NCBI GenBank assembly: GCA_036490335.1
Contig: DASXEB010000023.1
Coordinates: 1 to 64,000 of the forward strand
Length of the DNA stretch: 64,000 nucleotides
Source: Palsa-1392 sp036490335
GTDB lineage: Bacteria; Verrucomicrobiota; Verrucomicrobiia; Chthoniobacterales; UBA10450
Direction: 5' to 3'
Part shown: piece by piece, positions 8,954 to 18,252 of the stretch
Layout of the letters: the number at the start of each line of letters is the position of its first letter
Position numbering within the stretch: the stretch's first letter is position 1
The notes under the pieces: generated by a model
Database searches by the model: none
What the model was told of the DNA's origin: nothing
What the model saw: only the letters and a program-made list of their open reading frames with translations
Made by a program: the position numbers and the translations under genes

Positions 8954-10636
8954 TCAGGCATTTCCCCAGTTTCCGCCCAGCGCCTTGATCAACTCGACCG
9001 TCGCCTGCATCTGCCGGCCGAGCAGCTCCGCCTCCGTCCGCTGGCCTTGCAGGAGCGTGCGCTGCGCATCGAGCACATCGAGAAAATTGACCGCGCCCTT
9101 CTGGTATTGTTGCTGGCTCAAATCGAGCGTGCGCTGCGCGGCCGCCACGACTCGCGCCTGCGCGGAACGTTCGCCCTCGAGCGTGCGGAGATCGGCGAGC
9201 GCGTTCTCGACTTCCTGAAAACCGACGAGCAACTGCTGCCGGTAACGCCCGAGCGCCTGCTCGTAACGCGCCCGCGCCGCGCGGAGGTTTGCAACATTGC
9301 GACCGCCTTCGAAAATCGGGATCGTTAGGCTGGGCCCGATCTGCCAGAAACGGCTTTCGGGATTGAAGAGCAAACCGAAATCCGCGCTTTCAAATCCGCC
9401 CGCGCCCGTCAGGCGCAGACGCGGGAAAAAATCTGCGGTCGCGATCCCGACGCGCGCGTTTTCGGCCGCGAGCATTCGCTCCGCGCTCGCGATGTCGGGG
9501 CGTCGCTCAAGCAGATCGCTCGGCAAACCAGCCGGCACGTTCGGCGCCTCGCCGGCGAGCGGTTTGCGCGGCAGACGAAAATCGCTCGCCGGCATCCCGA
9601 GCAAAGTGCCGAGCGCGTTTTCCATTTCCGCGCGCGCGCGTTCGACCGAAAAGCCGGCCGCTTCATCGAGCGCGAGATCGGCCCGGGCGCGCGCGACGTC
9701 GAGCGCATTCGTTAGGCCGGCCTGTAAACGTTCCTGCGCGATCTTGACCGCGCCGCGGCGGGTCTGGACGGTTTTGTCGAGCACGTCGAGCTCGGTATCG
9801 AGCGCGCGGGCTGTGAAATAACTGGCGGCGACATTCGCGCTCACGCTCAACTGCATCGCGCGAAAATCATTTTCAAGCGCCTCAGCCTGCGCGCGCGCGG
9901 CGGCATATTGATGGCGCACGCGTCCGAAGAGATCGATCTCCCAGTTCAACTCCGCCGGCACGCGAAAATCGTTTTGCGTCGTGGTCAGCGGCTGATTGTT
10001 GAGAACAAGTGGCGCTCCGCTGCTGCTGCCGCCGAACGGATTCGAGCCGATCAGCTCGCCTTTCTGATAAGGAAGCGTGTTCGAATTTCGCATTCGCTCG
10101 GCGGTCGCGTTCGCGTCAACGTTTGGGAAAAAATCGGCCGCCGCGACGCGGGCCTGCGCGCGCCCTTCGTTGATCCGCGCGGCGGCGACGCGCAAATCCT
10201 GGTTTGCGCCCAGCGCTCGCTGCTCGAGCCGATCGAGGACTGGGTCGCGGAAAATCGTCCACCAATTTGCCGCCGGCGTCTTCGCTGCGCGGGAGTTGGC
10301 GGCGGCATTTTTGTAACGGCGCGGGGCTGCGTTGTCGGCTGCGGACGGGCCGCGGTAAAGCGGGCCGACGGAGCAGCCGGCCAAAGCGGCGCAAAGCAGG
10401 CAAGTGGCCGGACTGAATATCTTCCCGGCCTGAGCGAAAAGCTTTTCGAAGTGGAGTTTTAGCCTTTCGACCTGAAGTTTTAGCGGCGCGGCTTGGAACT
10501 TTATCTCCTTAGCCTGGAACCTTATCTTCTCGAATTGGAGCTTTATCTCTTCGGCTTGGAGTTTTATCTCCCCGACGCGAAGGTTTAGAGCGCGGGAAAG
10601 ATGCGGGCGGCGACCCGTTTTCAAGCCGCGGTGCAT
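8954..10636 (-). CDS. Outer-membrane efflux lipoprotein (NodT/TolC family) with repeat-derived N-terminus
   Basis: From about residue 85 this is a standard NodT-type outer-membrane factor: lipobox LAGC at Cys88, then two outer-membrane-efflux repeats (RVAAARINEGRAQARVAAADFFPNV region and its second copy near residue 375). It forms the trimeric exit duct for the EmrAB-like pump. The first 70 residues are unusual: tandem heptads such as EIKLQAEEIKLQFEKI, encoded by a 21-bp DNA repeat at 10452-10577. A lipoprotein signal should start about 20 residues before Cys88, so the repeat probably lies in a 5' leader or was inserted into the start region. ATG 10636 overlaps the adaptor stop (TAATG), but an alternative start close to the signal peptide is possible. 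Confidence 0.85.
   Translation of the reverse strand: MHRGLKTGRRPHLSRALNLRVGEIKLQAEEIKLQFEKIRFQAKEIKFQAAPLKLQVERLKLHFEKLFAQAGKIFSPATCLLCAALAGCSVGPLYRGPSAADNAAPRRYKNAAANSRAAKTPAANWWTIFRDPVLDRLEQRALGANQDLRVAAARINEGRAQARVAAADFFPNVDANATAERMRNSNTLPYQKGELIGSNPFGGSSSGAPLVLNNQPLTTTQNDFRVPAELNWEIDLFGRVRHQYAAARAQAEALENDFRAMQLSVSANVAASYFTARALDTELDVLDKTVQTRRGAVKIAQERLQAGLTNALDVARARADLALDEAAGFSVERARAEMENALGTLLGMPASDFRLPRKPLAGEAPNVPAGLPSDLLERRPDIASAERMLAAENARVGIATADFFPRLRLTGAGGFESADFGLLFNPESRFWQIGPSLTIPIFEGGRNVANLRAARARYEQALGRYRQQLLVGFQEVENALADLRTLEGERSAQARVVAAAQRTLDLSQQQYQKGAVNFLDVLDAQRTLLQGQRTEAELLGRQMQATVELIKALGGNWGNA
10452..10577. repeat. 21-bp tandem repeats, six units
   Basis: Six consecutive 21-bp units, with a partial seventh to about 10590, read on the plus strand as TGGARYTTTATCTCYTCGGCT-like with drift. 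The period is exact, so reading frames stay open and the minus strand encodes heptads (KLQAEEI-like). The array sits between the translational start and the signal peptide of the outer-membrane lipoprotein gene. Confidence 0.85.
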
Positions 10637-11811
10637 TAGCGGGAACGAAGGTCGATCCGCGGTTGGCAGGAGAGGCCGGGCACGACGCGGTTCTCGTAGC
10701 CGCGCAGGTTGTCGTGATCGAAAACAATTTTTACCGGCACGCGCTGGACGATTTTCGTGAAGTTGCCGGTCGCGTTGTCGGGCGGCAGCAGGGAAAAAGT
10801 CGCGCCGGTGCCGGGTTGAAAACTGTCGACGTGACCGGCGAAGTCGTGATCGGGCACGGCGTCGATCTCGATGCGGACAGTCTGGCCGATTTTCACTTTC
10901 GCAAGTTGTGTTTCCTTTAAATTTGCCAGCACCCAGACGTCGCGCTCGACCACCGCCATGAGCGCCTGGCCCGGCTGAATGCGCTGGCCCGACTCCGCGC
11001 TTTTTTTCCCGACGACGCCATCGACCGGCGCGAGCACGCGCGTGTAGGAGAGTTGCAGTTGCGCGTCGTGCAGACCGGCCTGGGCGTTCGCGACGTTGGA
11101 ATGCGCGACGCCGAGCTGCGCTTCGGACGCGGCGATGTCGGCTTTGGCGGCGGCGCTTTCGGCCTGGGCGGAATGGAGCGCGGCGGTCGCGGTGTCGACG
11201 TCGGCTTTGGAAACGGCTTTGGCGTCCTGTTGATAAAGTGAAGTCGCGCGATCGAAATCGCTTTGGGCTTTTTCGAGATTGGCATCGGCGCGCTGCGCGG
11301 CGGCGCGGCGCTGGAGGACTTGCGCTTCCCCCTGCGTGACCCCGGCCTCCGCTTCGGTCAGTTGGGCGCGCGCTTTTTCGAGGCCGAGATTGTAAATGCT
11401 CGGGTCAAGGACGACGAGCGGCTGCCCGCGCCTAACGAACTCGTTGTCGTCGACCAAAACCTGCATGATGGTGCCGTTGATCCGCGCGCTGATCTCGTGG
11501 ATGTGGCCGGTGGTATAGGCGTCGTCGGTCGATTCGTAGTTTCGGGCGTGCAAATAATAGAGCAGGCCGAGGAGAAGCAGCACGACGAGGACGATGGCGC
11601 CGATGATGATCGTGCGCTTCGAGGGACGGCGCGGTTTTTTCTTCCCGGAATCTTTTTCCTTTTCGTCGGCATCGCCGGATTTTTCGGACTGGGCTTTCTC
11701 GCGGTCGTGATCCGGTTTGTTCTCGTCGCGCGCTTGCTCTTCACCGTCCTGATTTTCCTTTTTGTCAGGCGATTTTTTTTCCGAATCGGAACGGGATGAT
11801 GCGTCGGGCAT
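10636..11811 (-). CDS. HlyD/EmrA-family membrane-fusion adaptor
   Basis: The 391-residue protein has a long, highly charged cytoplasmic N-terminus (about 65 residues rich in K, D, E), one membrane anchor (TIIIGAIVLVVLLLLGLLYY, about 68-88), then a biotinyl-lipoyl/hairpin/beta-barrel adaptor body with an Ala-rich coiled-coil hairpin (about 130-250). This is the EmrA type that links an MFS pump to the outer-membrane channel. It is the first gene of the minus-strand efflux operon, divergent from the Dop-like gene with only about 75 bp between the two starts. The charged cytoplasmic tail is longer than usual. Confidence 0.9.
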   Translation of the reverse strand: MPDASSRSDSEKKSPDKKENQDGEEQARDENKPDHDREKAQSEKSGDADEKEKDSGKKKPRRPSKRTIIIGAIVLVVLLLLGLLYYLHARNYESTDDAYTTGHIHEISARINGTIMQVLVDDNEFVRRGQPLVVLDPSIYNLGLEKARAQLTEAEAGVTQGEAQVLQRRAAAQRADANLEKAQSDFDRATSLYQQDAKAVSKADVDTATAALHSAQAESAAAKADIAASEAQLGVAHSNVANAQAGLHDAQLQLSYTRVLAPVDGVVGKKSAESGQRIQPGQALMAVVERDVWVLANLKETQLAKVKIGQTVRIEIDAVPDHDFAGHVDSFQPGTGATFSLLPPDNATGNFTKIVQRVPVKIVFDHDNLRGYENRVVPGLSCQPRIDLRSR

Positions 11812-11885
11812 GGCAGGTTTGTTTTTCGGAGCGGGAACATGGTGCAGCCGCGGCGCGGCGTCGAGATGTGTATGTTAGAAACGCG

Positions 11886-13403
11886 ATGAAACGGGTTTTT
11901 GGATTGGAAACCGAATACGGCATCACCGTCGCGGGCGCGGAATCGGTCGATGTCGTGGCGGAATCGATCGAGCTCGTGCGCGGCTACACCGAGCACGGCG
12001 CGCACATGAAGTGGGATTATGATTTGGAAGATCCGCACCGCGACGCGCGCGGTTTTCGCGCGGCGGAATTGCTCCAGGACGCGGATGAGTCGGCTTATTT
12101 CGAGATCGATCGGAAGCGGCCGCTGAGTTATGAGGAGATAAAGAGCGACCTCGTCCTAAGCAACGGCGCGCGCTTTTACAACGACCACGCGCATCCGGAA
12201 TATTCGACGCCGGAATGCAACACGCTGCGCGATCTGGTGGCGCAGGACAAGGCCGGCGAACGCATCCTGCGCGAATGTGCGCGGCGCCGTAATTTGAAAT
12301 TGCCTAACGAACAAGAGGTTCGGCTCTATAAGAATAACACTGACTTCTCCGGTCATAGCTATGGCTGCCATGATAACTATCTCATGCGGCGCGATGTTCC
12401 TTGGGAACGAATCGTCAGCGGCGTTCTTCCATTTCTGGTGACTCGGCAAATCTTTGCCGGCGCCGGGAAAATGGGCGTGGAAGCGGAAAGCACCGCCGGT
12501 CAGCCGGGCATCTACCAAATTTCGCAGCGGGCGGATTTCTTTTCCGTGCTCGTGAGCATCGATACGATGAATCGGCGGCCGCTCGTCAATACGCGCGACG
12601 AGCCGCATGCAGACATAACTCAGTATCGGCGTTTCCACGTCATCATCGGCGATGCAAACATGAGTGAGTGGGCAACGGCGTTGAAAGTAGGAACAACTGC
12701 GCTCGTCCTTGACCTGATCGAACAAGGCCTCGCGCCAGAGCTAGAGATCGCGCAACCGGTCGATGCGACCAAGTCGATAAGTCGCGACCAGACTTATGAC
12801 TGGATCATTGAATTGCGGGACGGGCGCAAGATCTCGGCAATCGAGGTGCAGAGAATCTATCTCGCCGCGGCACAAAAGGCGCGGAAGGATGCTGACGAGG
12901 AGACACGCTGGTTGTTACGGGAGTGGGAAGCGGTCCTGAATGATCTCGAACGCGATGTAACTCTTTGTCGTGATCGCGTCGATTGGGTGGCGAAAAAGGA
13001 GTTACTCGCGGCTTTGCAAAAGGAGGAAGAGTTATCCTGGAACGATCCGTGGCTGCAGGCGATCGATCTCGAGTATCATAACATTGACCCGGAGACGGGA
13101 CTTTATGAGGAGTTGCTCCGGCAGGGGACGATGCGGCGGATAGTTAGCGAGGAAGAGATCAAGCGCGCGATTTTTTCTCCGCCCTTGGAAACGCGCGCTT
13201 ACTTTCGCGGCCGCTCGGTGGCGCGTTTTAACTCACAGATAAAATCGATTCAATGGGACGAAGTCATCTTTCTCCAAGATGATTCGCGCCACGTGGTGAC
13301 TCTTAGCCAACCGGCGGATGACTTGCGTCTGGTGAGGTTGAACGAAGCGGTGCGGGATGCGGAGAGCTACTCCGAATTCATTCGCACCGTCACCAGCCTG
13401 TAG
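11886..13403 (+). CDS. Dop/PafA-family carboxylate-amine ligase homologue (Dop-like)
   Basis: The 505-residue protein matches the glutamine-synthetase-like fold of PafA (Pup ligase) and Dop (Pup deamidase/depupylase). It has an N-terminal FGLETEYGIT (catalytic acidic residues), HSYGCHDNYL, IFAGAGKMG, IYQISQRADFF, NTRDEPHAD and HVIIGDANMSEW. The GAGKxG and YQxSQRADFF stretches look more like Dop than PafA. In Actinobacteria this enzyme prepares Pup for proteasomal tagging; Verrucomicrobiota can carry the related UBact tag. No Pup/UBact-like gene or proteasome subunit is visible in the window. ATG 11886 is chosen because the conserved motif starts four residues later. Confidence 0.85.
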   Translation: MKRVFGLETEYGITVAGAESVDVVAESIELVRGYTEHGAHMKWDYDLEDPHRDARGFRAAELLQDADESAYFEIDRKRPLSYEEIKSDLVLSNGARFYNDHAHPEYSTPECNTLRDLVAQDKAGERILRECARRRNLKLPNEQEVRLYKNNTDFSGHSYGCHDNYLMRRDVPWERIVSGVLPFLVTRQIFAGAGKMGVEAESTAGQPGIYQISQRADFFSVLVSIDTMNRRPLVNTRDEPHADITQYRRFHVIIGDANMSEWATALKVGTTALVLDLIEQGLAPELEIAQPVDATKSISRDQTYDWIIELRDGRKISAIEVQRIYLAAAQKARKDADEETRWLLREWEAVLNDLERDVTLCRDRVDWVAKKELLAALQKEEELSWNDPWLQAIDLEYHNIDPETGLYEELLRQGTMRRIVSEEEIKRAIFSPPLETRAYFRGRSVARFNSQIKSIQWDEVIFLQDDSRHVVTLSQPADDLRLVRLNEAVRDAESYSEFIRTVTSL

Positions 13404-13440
13404 TTACCGGCTGGCTGACTAAATCCAGGATTTGGGACGA

Positions 13441-13884
13441 CTAACTCGCTTCCTGAGCTTTGCGGCGCGCAGCCCAGCGAGCTTTCATCATTTGCGAGAG
13501 TTTCTTCCGGCCAGCTTCGCTAATTCCCTGCGAACCCCGGCGACCGCCGGTTGTCTTTGCAGTCTTAGCCGCTGGTTTGCTTTTGCCTTTGCCCGGGCCG
13601 GTGGCACTCGCGCTGTTGCCACCTGAGCTTTTCAGTCGCGCCCAACGAGCCTTGGCTGCCGCGGCGATCCGCGCGCGTCCCGCAGCGGATAATCCGCGAC
13701 GACGCTTGCCGCCGGTTTTTTTCGCCGCGGTCGAAGAACTGCTTGTACCGCCAGTGCTACCCGACTTAACAAAGCTGCTCGAACGATCGGAGCTTCCGAA
13801 GAGATGGGTCAGCCGGTTTTGTAACCGATCGATCTCCCGCCTGATTCTGACTGCTTCTTCCAGTTGATTTACAGATAGGTCCAT
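13441..13884 (-). CDS. Small basic histone-H1-like DNA-binding protein
   Basis: The protein has about 147 residues. An N-terminal helical segment (DLSVNQLEEAVRIRREIDRL) precedes a low-complexity linker of Ser, Gly, Lys and Pro. Two copies of a conserved basic motif follow: GLSAAGRARIAAAAKARW and GISEAGRKKLSQMMKARW. The composition and repeated G(L/I)S.AGR...KARW motif suggest binding to DNA, as in histone-H1-like or NUMOD3-like modules of environmental bacteria. The start at 13884 is preferred to an upstream in-frame ATG at 13932 because the conserved helix starts there. It converges with the Dop-like gene, with 37 bp between stops. Exact function unknown. Confidence 0.7.
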   Translation of the reverse strand: MDLSVNQLEEAVRIRREIDRLQNRLTHLFGSSDRSSSFVKSGSTGGTSSSSTAAKKTGGKRRRGLSAAGRARIAAAAKARWARLKSSGGNSASATGPGKGKSKPAAKTAKTTGGRRGSQGISEAGRKKLSQMMKARWAARRKAQEAS

Positions 13885-14000
13885 GGCGGAGTTATAAGCT
13901 AAGTCTGAGATAGAGCAAGTAATGTTTTTCACTTAGCTTAAGATTTTTTTCGACTCAAAGCTCGGCCATGAAAGAGCTATACCTAACCAGTCAAGGACGA

Positions 14001-16556
14001 CTAGCTCCAGGCGATGAGTCGTAGCTCGTGATCCTGGAGCAAATGCGGGTAGATAGGAACGACGCGGACGCTGAAGCCATAGGTGCCGCTTTCCGCCGCC
14101 GAAATCGAGCCTTCGTAGAGATAGTCGCCGTCATCGCCGATGCGGCCGCCTTCGCTTAGAGCGGTCGCGCTTGGATTACGCAAAGAACCATTCTCCGTTT
14201 CGCCGTGGTAAGCTTCGACGCGGACGTGACTCGGATCGACGCCGCCGAGATGGACCTTTGCGCTGAGACGCAATGAATCGCCGACCTGAATGTTTTGCCG
14301 ATCCTGGTTACTTACCTGCACGTCGGTGATGCGGACCTGCGGCCAATCCCGACGCATCTGCGCTTTCCACTGACTTAGGACGGTGGCGGCGCGATAACTG
14401 TCGCGCGTAAACTCCGCCTGCGCACTCGCCGCCGGGAGATAGAGTCGCTCGGTATATTCCTTCACCATCCGATGAGTGTTAAACATCGGAGTGACGCTGC
14501 GAATCGACTCGCGCATGAGTTGGAGCCAGGCGAGCGGGAGCTTGCCGTCGGGCTTGGCGTAGTAGAGCGGAATGATCTGGTTCTCGAGTAACTGGTAAAG
14601 ACTCGCGGCATCGACTTCATTCTGAAAATCGATCGCGCCTTCTTCGATCTCGGCGCCAATCGCCCAGCCATTTTTGCCGTTGTAACTCTCGCACCACCAC
14701 CCATCGAGCACGCTCAGATTTAGTCCGCCGTTTGGCGGCAGCTTCATCCCGCTCGTCCCACTGGCTTCGAGTGGACGCAAAGGGTTGTTCAGCCAAAGGT
14801 CAACGCCTTGGACGAGGCGGCGCGCGATGTAAGTGTCGTAGTCTTCAACAAAGACGACACGGTTAAGAAAATTAGGCAGACGACTGAGCTTGTAGACTTC
14901 CTGGATGAGCGCCTTGCCGCCTTCGTCGCGCGGATGCGACTTACCCGCGAAAATGAATTGCACCGGTCGCGCGCTGTCGTTGAGCAAACGTTCGAGACGG
15001 TCCGGGTCACTAAACAGAAGCGCACCTCTTTTATAAGTGGCAAACCGGCGCGCGAAACCGATCGTGAGAATCTCCGGATCGAGAATGGAGTTAATCGCGC
15101 GCATTGCTTCCGGTGACTCGCCCAGTCGTTCCGCGCGCGCGCGCACCCGGTCGCGCACGAATTGCACGAGCCGGAGCTTCAGCTTTTGATGAGTCTCCCA
15201 TAGCTCTGCATCCGGGATGTCGATAACTCCGCGCCAGAAGTCAGGTTCGGTCAGATGATCTTCCCAGTTACCCAGATACTTGTGGTAAAGGGCGGAAAAT
15301 TCCGGCGCCATCCAGGTCTTGGTATGAATGCCGTTGGTGATGCTCGTGATTGGAACTTCATGAGCCGGCACGCCGGCCCAGACATCTTTCCAGAGTGATT
15401 GACTGACCGCGCCGTGCAGCTTGCTAACTCCGTTCGCGTGTCGACTCATGCGCAAGGCAAGAATCGTCATGCTAAAACTCGCGATCGGTTCGGTCGACGT
15501 CTGGCCGAAACGAAACAACTCATCAAAAGGTATCTGTAACTCGGCCGCGAAATCGCCGAAGTAACGCAGCATCATCTCGCGCGGGAACGCGTCGTTACCC
15601 GCCGGCACCGGCGTATGAGTAGTAAAAACATTTGCCGACGCGACTAACTGTAAGGCGGAATAGAAATCGAGGTTCCTTTCCGTCACACAAAGCCGGATTC
15701 TTTCCAGCGCGAGAAAGGCCGAGTGACCTTCATTCATGTGAAAGACTTCGGCGTCGATGCCGAGTGCGATGAGCGCTTTGACACCGCCAACCCCGAGCAC
15801 AATCTCCTGGCGCATCCGCATTTCAAGGTCGCCGCCGTATAACTCGGCCGTGATGAGCCGATCTTCCGCGTCGTTCTCCGCAATGTCGGTGTCGAGAAGA
15901 TAGAGAGTTATCCGGCCGACGTGTAACTCCCAGATCTTGGCGTGCACTTCGCGGCCGAGCAGCGGCACGGCGACGCGCACGATCGTATCTTCGCGCAAGA
16001 CTTCGCGAATCGGCAGATGATGAAAGTTCTGATTCAGGCTGACTGCTTCCTGCCAGCCATCCTTGTTGATCTGTTGTTTGAAATAACCGTGCCGATAGAG
16101 CAGGCCGACCGCGACAAAGTTGAGATCAAGATCACTCGCCGACTTGCAATGATCGCCCGCGAGAATGCCAAGACCGCCGGAGTAATTCGGGATTGACTCA
16201 TGAAACCCAAACTCGGCCGAGAAATAAGCCACCGGCTTTTTCAACTCATGACCCGGGCCCTTCTTTCCATAAGTGTCATTGCGCGCGAGATACTTTTTGA
16301 AAGCGCGATGCACCTCCCCCAGGTCGCGCAGGAAAGTCTTATCCTGCGCCACCTCGGTCAGCCGCGCCTGCCGCGAGAGTTGGAGCATGCGCAAAGGATT
16401 GTGATTCGTCAGATGCCATAACTCCGGATCGAGATGGCGGAAGAGCCGGCGCGCCGAAGGTTCCCAGGTCCACCAAAGATTGAAAACAATCTCGCGCAGC
16501 GGCTCGAGCTGCTCCGGCAGATTCGGAGTGACGTGATAAGTCTGAAAGTTCGGCAT
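14001..16556 (-). CDS. glgP: Alpha-glucan (glycogen) phosphorylase
   Basis: The enzyme releases glucose-1-phosphate from glycogen or maltodextrin using pyridoxal phosphate. The 851-residue protein shows the family's N-terminal LWWTWEP motif, EFGFHESIPNYSGGLGILAGDH and the PLP-site region EASGTSGMKLPPNGG with its lysine. The length and N-terminus fit the shorter bacterial/archaeal-type phosphorylases, not the E. coli GlgP type. It is monocistronic here, convergent with the upstream chromosome segment, and followed by the rhomboid gene upstream on the same strand with a 61-bp gap. It has no copy of the 9-mer over 2.5 kb, which is long compared with its neighbours. Confidence 0.93.
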   Translation of the reverse strand: MPNFQTYHVTPNLPEQLEPLREIVFNLWWTWEPSARRLFRHLDPELWHLTNHNPLRMLQLSRQARLTEVAQDKTFLRDLGEVHRAFKKYLARNDTYGKKGPGHELKKPVAYFSAEFGFHESIPNYSGGLGILAGDHCKSASDLDLNFVAVGLLYRHGYFKQQINKDGWQEAVSLNQNFHHLPIREVLREDTIVRVAVPLLGREVHAKIWELHVGRITLYLLDTDIAENDAEDRLITAELYGGDLEMRMRQEIVLGVGGVKALIALGIDAEVFHMNEGHSAFLALERIRLCVTERNLDFYSALQLVASANVFTTHTPVPAGNDAFPREMMLRYFGDFAAELQIPFDELFRFGQTSTEPIASFSMTILALRMSRHANGVSKLHGAVSQSLWKDVWAGVPAHEVPITSITNGIHTKTWMAPEFSALYHKYLGNWEDHLTEPDFWRGVIDIPDAELWETHQKLKLRLVQFVRDRVRARAERLGESPEAMRAINSILDPEILTIGFARRFATYKRGALLFSDPDRLERLLNDSARPVQFIFAGKSHPRDEGGKALIQEVYKLSRLPNFLNRVVFVEDYDTYIARRLVQGVDLWLNNPLRPLEASGTSGMKLPPNGGLNLSVLDGWWCESYNGKNGWAIGAEIEEGAIDFQNEVDAASLYQLLENQIIPLYYAKPDGKLPLAWLQLMRESIRSVTPMFNTHRMVKEYTERLYLPAASAQAEFTRDSYRAATVLSQWKAQMRRDWPQVRITDVQVSNQDRQNIQVGDSLRLSAKVHLGGVDPSHVRVEAYHGETENGSLRNPSATALSEGGRIGDDGDYLYEGSISAAESGTYGFSVRVVPIYPHLLQDHELRLIAWS

Positions 16557-16617
16557 TTTGAGAGAGGCCGGTTAGGCCGCCAACATTGGCAGCAAAAGCA
16601 AGAGCAGCAAGCGTTCC

Positions 16618-18174
16618 CTAAATCGGACGCTCGCTCGCCGCGAAAACAATCCCGATCACGACGCCAGTGAGAAACCCACTCAAATGCGCGCCGAGACTGA
16701 CCTGCGGAGTCCAGAGATCGAACAAAGTTTGAAAAACAACGATGACCAGGATCTCGCGCAGTCGGCGACCGACGAGCGGCGACCGTCTATGCCTAACGAG
16801 TAAACCAGCCGAAATGCCGATAACTCCCATGACACAGCCGGAGGCGCCGACAAGCTGGTCCGCGCTCGTCAGGCCAAGGATCGATAAGACAACAACCCCG
16901 AGGCTCGAGCCGATCCCGGAAAGGAGATAGCCGATGACAAATTTCCACGAGCCGATCATCGCCTCGAGCGCGGGCCCGAGGAGATAAAGCGCGTAAAGAT
17001 TGACCGCGATGTGAAGAAATCCGTAATGCAGGAATAACGCAGTCACGAGCCGGCCGTACTCGTGCCTAACGAGAATAGCATCGGGCTCGAGCGCGCCGAG
17101 TCGATGCAGGGTTACGGGGTTGGTCGAGCCGCCCGCGATCATTTCGACAGCAAACATTCCGACATTGAGAAGAATGAGGGCCCAGACTGCTGGCGCGCCG
17201 CGTGCAGGCGGAAGCGATGGTTGCGAAGTTAACGCCGCCGACTCGGTGCTTAAACGCGCGAGCAATTTGTCGCTCGCCGCCGACAGCCGCGGCGCCGGAA
17301 AATTTTGCGCCGTCGCGAGACGCCGGTCGATCGCGCGTTTCAGGATCGCGTCGCGAGTGCGTAATTGTGTCAGGCGCGCGACCGCAGCTCCGGTTTTTCC
17401 TTCGGCCAGTTCGGAAGTCGCGATCCAAAATTCCTGATGATCGCGGTCGAGCGCCGCGAGCGGACCGCGAAATTGTTTTACGACCTCGTTGGTCCGACCG
17501 CTGAAGGCGAGCAGAAAAACAAATTCCTGCGCCGCTTGCGGCGACATCGTCGTTAGGCGCGGCGACAAACTTTGGCTGCGCGCCGCAAAAGTCCACGCGA
17601 GGTCGTCGAGCGCGCCGATTTCGCCAAGGCCGCGCAGATAAAGCGCCCGAATCGCCGGATCCTTCGTGACCGAAAGATCGCGGCGGCACCAATCGACGAG
17701 GCCGGGCCAGTTTTCGGTTAGCGCATAAATGAAAGCGGTCGCGCTGCGGCCGGGCGCCGTTTTTTCCGAACGCAATTTCGCGAGTTCGTCCAGCGCCGCT
17801 GCGAGGCGATCGTCACGCGCGAGTTGCAAACAAAGAAGCAGCCGCGGCAATTGCGTCGAGTTATTCCATGGATGCAATCCGCGCCTGACGAGCGCGAGCC
17901 GCCGCGCCGCGCCGTAGCGTTTTTCGAGCAGGAGCAGCGCGATTCTTTTCTCCGCGACGGCGGGAAACAAAAGCAGAAGCGCCCAGAAAATTCCGCCGAT
18001 GATTCCCGCGGCCGCGGGCAGAAAAAAGTAGCTCGCGATCGTGACGACGAGGACGACGATGGCGGCGATGCGCCAGCCCGATGCATCCGCGCTGCGCAAA
18101 CTTTTCAGGCGCGCGAGCAAAATCACCGACGACGCGATCGCGATGAACAGCAAAATGTGATTGAGGTTGATCAC
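16618..18174 (-). CDS. Rhomboid-family intramembrane serine protease with N-terminal extension
   Basis: The C-terminal 200 residues form a rhomboid core: HIAVNLYAL (oxyanion Asn/His), GASGCVMG (catalytic Ser in GASG) and GAHLSGFLTG (catalytic His). Rhomboids cleave transmembrane substrates within the lipid bilayer. The N-terminal half is unusual: two or three membrane segments (residues 1-75), then about 240 residues of Leu/Arg-rich helical hairpins resembling tetratricopeptide-type repeats, probably facing the cytoplasm. The active-site residues look intact. The substrate is unknown. Three 9-mer copies lie in frame. Confidence 0.85.
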   Translation of the reverse strand: MINLNHILLFIAIASSVILLARLKSLRSADASGWRIAAIVVLVVTIASYFFLPAAAGIIGGIFWALLLLFPAVAEKRIALLLLEKRYGAARRLALVRRGLHPWNNSTQLPRLLLCLQLARDDRLAAALDELAKLRSEKTAPGRSATAFIYALTENWPGLVDWCRRDLSVTKDPAIRALYLRGLGEIGALDDLAWTFAARSQSLSPRLTTMSPQAAQEFVFLLAFSGRTNEVVKQFRGPLAALDRDHQEFWIATSELAEGKTGAAVARLTQLRTRDAILKRAIDRRLATAQNFPAPRLSAASDKLLARLSTESAALTSQPSLPPARGAPAVWALILLNVGMFAVEMIAGGSTNPVTLHRLGALEPDAILVRHEYGRLVTALFLHYGFLHIAVNLYALYLLGPALEAMIGSWKFVIGYLLSGIGSSLGVVVLSILGLTSADQLVGASGCVMGVIGISAGLLVRHRRSPLVGRRLREILVIVVFQTLFDLWTPQVSLGAHLSGFLTGVVIGIVFAASERPI

Positions 18175-18252
18175 GTGAGCGCGCCGGCTTGGGATTATGC
18201 ACGTCCGTTGTTTCGTTCTTTTGTCAAACCGCGCGCGCGGCCATAATCGGGC

